Origin: Simonsiella sp051414845
GTDB lineage: Bacteria; Pseudomonadota; Gammaproteobacteria; Burkholderiales; Neisseriaceae
Direction: 5' to 3'
Assembly (NCBI GenBank): GCA_051414845.1
Contig: CP183313.1
Span: forward strand, 1,054,001-1,118,000
DNA: 64,000 nucleotides
Notes under the pieces: model-generated
The model's input: the letters and a program-made list of their open reading frames with translations, nothing else
What the model was told of the DNA's origin: nothing
Database searches by the model: none
Shown here: in pieces, positions 60,196 to 64,000 of the stretch
Layout: each line of letters starts with the position of its first letter
Position numbering within the stretch: position 1 is the first letter of the stretch
Program-made: the position numbers and the translations under genes

Positions 60196-60606
60196 ATGGA
60201 CAAAAAACGTGTTTATCTCATTTGGTTCGCCATGGCAGCCGTATTCAGCTTAATTGCCTACTTAGTCGGCGCGGCTTGGTGGCTGGCAATCTTAATTGGC
60301 GTGATGACCGTTGCTGCCATAGTTGGCATTGCCACGGGCACAATGTATTGGAAGCAGAAAAAACTGATTGAAAACGCCGCTAAATTCAACATTGATTTGA
60401 AAAACGGCAAAATCCACCCCGCCGATTTGCGCCGCATGTATTTCAGCGGCGGACAAGCGCGTAAAGACGCCTTGTTGATTGCTAGCCAAGCCATGCAATG
60501 CTCGGTTGCCGAAGCAGAAAAACGCTTGAGCGAGCGCGTGAGCAAGCAAGCGGCGAATCAAGAAATGGCGAAACATCAACCTAAATTCCGTGGTCGTCCA
60601 CGTTGA
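60196..60606 (+). CDS. small membrane protein of unknown function
   Basis: 136 residues, unrecognised. Two hydrophobic helices (VYLIWFAMAAVFSLIAYLVGA and WLAILIGVMTVAAIVGIATG) are followed by a basic soluble tail with KQKKLIENAAKFNIDLKNGK, then LRRMYFSGGQARKDALLIASQAMQC and a C terminus of basic residues (KFRGRPR). The start follows AACAAGGATTTTACG. It stands alone after the lptE-holA unit and before a 740-base repeat-rich region. The composition is like a core gene, so it is probably expressed. Confidence 0.8.
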   Translation: MDKKRVYLIWFAMAAVFSLIAYLVGAAWWLAILIGVMTVAAIVGIATGTMYWKQKKLIENAAKFNIDLKNGKIHPADLRRMYFSGGQARKDALLIASQAMQCSVAEAEKRLSERVSKQAANQEMAKHQPKFRGRPR

Positions 60607-60718
60607 TTGGCTTGATTAAGTTTTCAGGCTGCCTGATTTTTTCAGGCAGCCTTTTAATTTTGCCATCTATTTCAGGCAGCCTGAAACTTTTGCAAAACCC
60701 TGAAAATTTTAAATGTAC

Positions 60719-60817
60719 CGTCATTCCCGCGCAGGCGGGAATCCAACTTTGATTTTCTATTTTTTATCAAAGGTTTGTGAATATCGATAATAGATTTCCG
60801 CCTGTGTGCAAATGACG
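60719..60817. repeat. ~100 bp inverted-repeat element, copy 2
   Basis: Left end CGTCATTCCCGCGCAGGCGG and right end CCGCCTGTGTGCAAATGACG are inverted. The interior (aactttgattttctattttt) and flank match the element at 857-963 in reverse orientation. Confidence 0.75.
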
Positions 60818-60969
60818 ATTAAAGTGTTTTTTAGGCTGCCTGAAACCTTTGCAAAAACTTTTCAGGCAGCGTGAATCCGAAACTCGTATCCGACAATTGG
60901 CATAGAAGGCTAATCTTGCAAACTGAAACCTTTGCAAAACACTTTCAAGCAGCCTAAAAATCACTCTAA

Positions 60970-61064
60970 TCATCATTCCTGCTCAAGCATGAATCTAACT
61001 TTGTGCTACACAATCATTGGTTTCTTAGTGTTATAGTGGATTCCTGCCTACGCAGGAATGACGG
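60970..61064. repeat. ~100 bp inverted-repeat element, copy 3 (diverged)
   Basis: CATTCCTGCTCAAGCATGAATC on the left and GGATTCCTGCCTACGCAGGAATGACGG on the right. The ends fit copies 1 and 2 but the interior has drifted. Confidence 0.65.
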
Positions 61065-61343
61065 CAGTTTTTCTGTTTCAGGCTGCCTGAAATGAAGTTC
61101 AGCGTAGCTAAAAGGTTTTGCAAAGTTTTCAAACTGAAAAATATCAGATTCAAAAATTGACCTAACGGAGTTAAAAATACGGTTGCTACGATATGAAGTT
61201 ATGCAAAAGATTCAATTTAAAATGATTTACTAAAAGTTTCAGTCTAAAAAAATATTCAAATCAATAAATCAAGCATAATTAAACCCTTTCAGGCAGCCTG
61301 AAATGTTAAAATACGCCCTTTCCTTTTCAGGCAGCCTGAAACC

Positions 61344-62858
61344 ATGAAACTTTCGCGCACGCTTATTTTGTCGGTGTTTATTGTTGCCAGTTGTGGCTTG
61401 GCTTATGAGCTGATTATGGCGGCTTTGGCGAGCTATTTGCTGGGCGACAGCATTTTTCAGTATTCGTTTATCATTGGTTTGTATTTGTTTTCTATGGGGA
61501 TTGGCGCGCATTTAACGCGTTATATCAAGGACGAAGACGCGCTGACACGTTTTATTGAAATTGAGTTGCTGGTCGGCTTGATTGGTGGTGTGTCGGCTTT
61601 GTTTTTATTTATGGCGTTTGGTTTTGCCGCTGCGCCATTTCGGACATTATTGTATGCACTCGTGTTGATTGTCGGCACGATTGTGGGCATGGAAATTCCG
61701 CTGGTGATGCGCGTATTAAACAATCAAGATGCGGATTTTAAAGAGATTGTTTCGCGTGTTTTAACGTTTGACTATTTAGGCGCGCTGGCGGTTTCACTGT
61801 TGTTTCCGCTGATTCTTGCGCCGAAATTGGGCATGGCGCGGTCGGCTTTGCTGTTTGGTTTGTTGAATGCGGCGGTAGCGTTGCTCACGGCAAAGGCTTT
61901 TCAAGCGCAGTTGCCGCGTTATCGTCAATTGAATGTGCGCGCGATGGTGGTTTTGTTGGCACTGACATTGGGTTTTATCTATGCCAATCGTTTGGTGTTT
62001 CAGGCGGAGCAGCGTTATTTTGGCGACCCTGTGGTGTATGAGAGCCATTCGCCCTATCAGCGACTGGTGGTAACGCAATGGAAAGACGATATACGATTGT
62101 ATATTAATGGGAATTTGCAATTTTCTTCGCGCGATGAGGCGCGTTATCATGAGGCTTTGGTGATTCCTGCTATGCAGATGGCGGCAAAACATAAGCGGGT
62201 ATTGATTTTGGGCGGTGGCGATGGTTTGGCGGCGCGTGAGGTGTTGAAGTTTGATGATGTGCAACAGATTACGCTGGTGGATTTAGATCCTGATATGACG
62301 AAAACGTTTCAAACGTCGGCCAAATTGGTGCAATTGAATCAAAATGCTTTGAATAACCCCAAAATGCAGATTGTGAACGCGGACGCGGCGCAATGGTTGG
62401 AGGATAATCGTGAATTGTTTGATGTGATTGTGATTGATTTGCCCGACCCGTCTAATTTCTCGTTGGGTAAGTTGTATTCTGTGCCGATGTATCGCGCGGT
62501 TTTACGCCATTTAGCGCAGGGTGGCAAGATTGTGGTGCAATCTACTTCGCCCTATTTCGCGCCCAATGCATATTGGTCGGTGGTAAAAACCTTAGAAACG
62601 GCTGGGCTCAATACTGCGCCGTATCATGTGTATGTACCCAGTTTTGGCGAATGGGGATTTGTGTTGGCAAGTCGTGAAGCGGATTTCAGGCTACCTGAAA
62701 AAGTGGCTGTACCGACGGTATTTTTAAACCACCAAACTTTGGCGCAAATGTTTGATTTTCCGCCCGATATGGCGCGGCGTGACGTAGAAGCCAATTATTT
62801 GAATAATCAAATATTAGTGGCATATTTTGAGCAGGATTGGGCGGAGGTGATACGCTAG
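61344..62858 (+). CDS. membrane-anchored spermidine-synthase-like protein
   Basis: A 504-residue protein of the polyamine aminopropyltransferase group with an N-terminal membrane domain of seven helices (from LILSVFIVASCGLAYELIMAALASYLLG to about residue 215). A cytosolic spermidine-synthase domain follows, with QRYFGDPVVYESHSPYQRLVV, the nucleoside-binding LILGGGDGLAAREVLKF, ITLVDLDPDM, and VIVIDLPDPSNFSLGKLYS. It may make spermidine or another propylamine product, or have lost catalytic ability; the key acidic residues are visible. One DUS is in frame (DFRLPEKVA). No ribosome site precedes ATG 61344 except a DUS. speE-like, but substrate uncertain. Confidence 0.88.
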   Translation: MKLSRTLILSVFIVASCGLAYELIMAALASYLLGDSIFQYSFIIGLYLFSMGIGAHLTRYIKDEDALTRFIEIELLVGLIGGVSALFLFMAFGFAAAPFRTLLYALVLIVGTIVGMEIPLVMRVLNNQDADFKEIVSRVLTFDYLGALAVSLLFPLILAPKLGMARSALLFGLLNAAVALLTAKAFQAQLPRYRQLNVRAMVVLLALTLGFIYANRLVFQAEQRYFGDPVVYESHSPYQRLVVTQWKDDIRLYINGNLQFSSRDEARYHEALVIPAMQMAAKHKRVLILGGGDGLAAREVLKFDDVQQITLVDLDPDMTKTFQTSAKLVQLNQNALNNPKMQIVNADAAQWLEDNRELFDVIVIDLPDPSNFSLGKLYSVPMYRAVLRHLAQGGKIVVQSTSPYFAPNAYWSVVKTLETAGLNTAPYHVYVPSFGEWGFVLASREADFRLPEKVAVPTVFLNHQTLAQMFDFPPDMARRDVEANYLNNQILVAYFEQDWAEVIR

Positions 62859-63009
62859 TTTTGTATAAAATCCTGTCAAATTTTACCAATTAATTTCAAT
62901 AAAAATCAAAAAAATAGCATTTTTGTTATTATGTAACATATTGTAAAAATATCTCAACAGGATAATAATTTTCCCATTAAAATTTTTCACAACCCGAAGG
63001 AGCAGTAAA

Positions 63010-64000
63010 ATGAAAGCAATGGTCTATTATGGTGCTGGCGACATTCGTTTTGAAGAACACGATAAACCCCAAATTATTGACCCAACCGATGCGGTGGTAC
63101 GCGTTACCAAAACCACGATTTGTGGCACGGATTTGGGCATTTGGAAAGGTAAAAATCCTGAAATTGACGCAGGTCGTATTTTGGGACACGAAGGCATTGG
63201 CATCGTGGAAGAAGTCGGCTCTGCCGTGAAAAACATTAAAGTCGGTGATAAAGTGATTATTTCCTGTGTATCAAAATGTTGCACTTGCGATAATTGTAAA
63301 GTTCAATTGTATTCACATTGTCGCAACGGTGGCTGGATTTTGGGCTACATGATTGACGGCACACAAGCCGAATTTGTACGCACGCCTTATGCGGATAACA
63401 GCTTGATTAAGCTGCCTGAAAATGTGAACGAAGAAGTGGCGTTGTTGCTGTCGGACGCGTTGCCAACGGCGCACGAAATCGGCGTGCAATATGGCGATGT
63501 TAAACCAGGCGACACAGTATTTATCGCGGGTGCAGGCCCTGTGGGCATGTCGGCTTTGCTTACAGCACAACTTTATAGCCCAAGCGTGTTGATTATGTGC
63601 GACATGGACGAAAACCGTTTGAAATTGGCAAAAGAATTGGGCGCGACTCATGTCATCAACCCAGCTTCAGGCGACGTTTCTAAACAAGTATTTGATATTG
63701 TTGGCGAAGACGGCGTGGATGTAGCGATTGAAGCCGTAGGCTTGCCAGCAACTTGGGATATGTGCCAAGACATCGTGAAAGCGGGCGGCAACATTGCGGT
63801 GGTGGGTGTACACGGCAAACCTGTTGATTTTAAACTGGAAAAATTGTGGATTAAAAACCTGAAAATTTCCACTGGTTTGGTCAACGCAAACACAACTGAA
63901 ATGTTGATGAAAGCTATTTCAACTAGCAGCGTGGATTACACCAAAATGCTGACTCATCACTTTAAATTCAGCGAATTGGAACAAGCATATGATGTGTTCA
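63010..64000 (+). CDS. zinc-dependent alcohol dehydrogenase (3' end beyond window)
   Basis: A medium-chain NAD-dependent alcohol dehydrogenase, running off the right edge after 330 residues of about 345. Catalytic zinc ligands are in TICGTDLGIWKGK and ILGHEGIGIVEEVG. The structural zinc site has CVSKCCTCDNCKVQLYSHC. The Rossmann motif is VFIAGAGPVGMSALLTAQ and VLIMCDMDENRLKLA follows. This branch includes enzymes acting on ethanol, isopropanol, butanediol or formaldehyde-type substrates, so the substrate is not defined. The start follows GAAGGAGCAGTAAA, a strong ribosome site. AT-rich upstream region holds the promoter. A DUS-like LPEN is in frame. Confidence 0.92.
   Translation, partial: MKAMVYYGAGDIRFEEHDKPQIIDPTDAVVRVTKTTICGTDLGIWKGKNPEIDAGRILGHEGIGIVEEVGSAVKNIKVGDKVIISCVSKCCTCDNCKVQLYSHCRNGGWILGYMIDGTQAEFVRTPYADNSLIKLPENVNEEVALLLSDALPTAHEIGVQYGDVKPGDTVFIAGAGPVGMSALLTAQLYSPSVLIMCDMDENRLKLAKELGATHVINPASGDVSKQVFDIVGEDGVDVAIEAVGLPATWDMCQDIVKAGGNIAVVGVHGKPVDFKLEKLWIKNLKISTGLVNANTTEMLMKAISTSSVDYTKMLTHHFKFSELEQAYDVF

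Larger units (their letters stand above)
60607..61343. other. long intergenic region rich in DUS and dRS3-like elements
   Basis: No ORF is supported. It contains a DUS hairpin at about 60624-60655 with a following T-run, two copies of the ~100 bp element (60719-60817 and 60970-61064), and isolated DUS variants with single-base differences (for example GGCAGCGTGAAT near 60865). It also holds the promoter of the next gene (TAAAAT at about 61306). Confidence 0.55.

Noticed and set aside
1..64000. CRISPR arrays, tRNA or rRNA genes, transposases, prophage genes
   Set aside because: Repeats are dispersed and not regularly spaced; no cloverleaf or TPsiC-type sequence and no transposase or integrase motif was found by reading.

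Overview
This 64 kb window is chromosomal DNA from a member of the Neisseriaceae. The clearest sign is a near-palindromic word, TTTCAGGCAGCCTGAAA, present in dozens of copies in both orientations, between and inside genes. It is the extended DNA uptake sequence (DUS) of the Simonsiella/Kingella group: AGGCTGCCTGAA reads on one strand and AGGCAGCCTGAA on the other. The gene content agrees (lldD, fnr next to hemN, potGHI, pmbA next to darP, hemD-hemX-hemY, comEC). Genus-level placement (Simonsiella, Kingella, Alysiella or a relative) is inference from the DUS dialect only.

Layout. 1-6.3 kb: mnmA (cut by the left edge), serS, a secreted protein, tmk, a small YdcH-like protein and a DinG-type helicase. 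6.3-9.2 kb: an accessory, AT-rich patch with short palindromic repeats, a probable small frameshifted gene, and three genes on the minus strand. These encode a lysozyme/transglycosylase-like protein with a frameshifted 5' end, an LprI-like lysozyme-inhibitor-family protein overlapping it by 4 bases, and a further secreted protein. This looks like a peptidoglycan-cutting toxin with periplasmic immunity and is the most novel locus here. 9.3-20 kb: comEC with a DUS-rich insertion, lldD, ung, typA, an MscS channel, nudB and an Ldh-type dehydrogenase. 20-30 kb: fnr and hemN around an FNR-like box, orphan modA, fmt, three small unknown genes, then hemD-hemX-hemY. 30-35 kb: a 5-oxoprolinase locus (pxpB, a GTG-started membrane protein, pxpC, pxpA) with an Nramp-like transporter lacking the usual metal motif. 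35-38 kb: potGHI polyamine importer. 38-43.8 kb: darP, lysO, nhaC and a nitrilase-family gene on one strand, pmbA divergent from darP. 43.9-50.6 kb: EF-hand lipoprotein, dctA, ilvC, ilvA, a META-domain lipoprotein, and ribB fused to a degenerate RibA domain. 50.9-53.6 kb: serine deaminase and serine transporter. 53.9-64 kb: recN, a VIT/CCC1-family protein whose natural start seems lost, lpdA, an OsmC-family protein, lptE-holA, a small membrane protein, a membrane-anchored spermidine-synthase-like protein, and a zinc alcohol dehydrogenase cut by the right edge.

Shared themes are heme synthesis under oxygen control (fnr, hemN, hemD, hemX, hemY), lactate and amino-acid catabolism (lldD, Ldh, sdaA/sdaC, ilvA, pxpABC, dctA), DNA uptake and repair (comEC, recN, ung, dinG, holA) and polyamines (potGHI, spermidine-synthase-like). 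Between genes, DUS pairs often form hairpins where terminators are expected, and several families of short palindromic repeats recur. No tRNA, rRNA, CRISPR array, prophage or insertion-sequence transposase was recognised.
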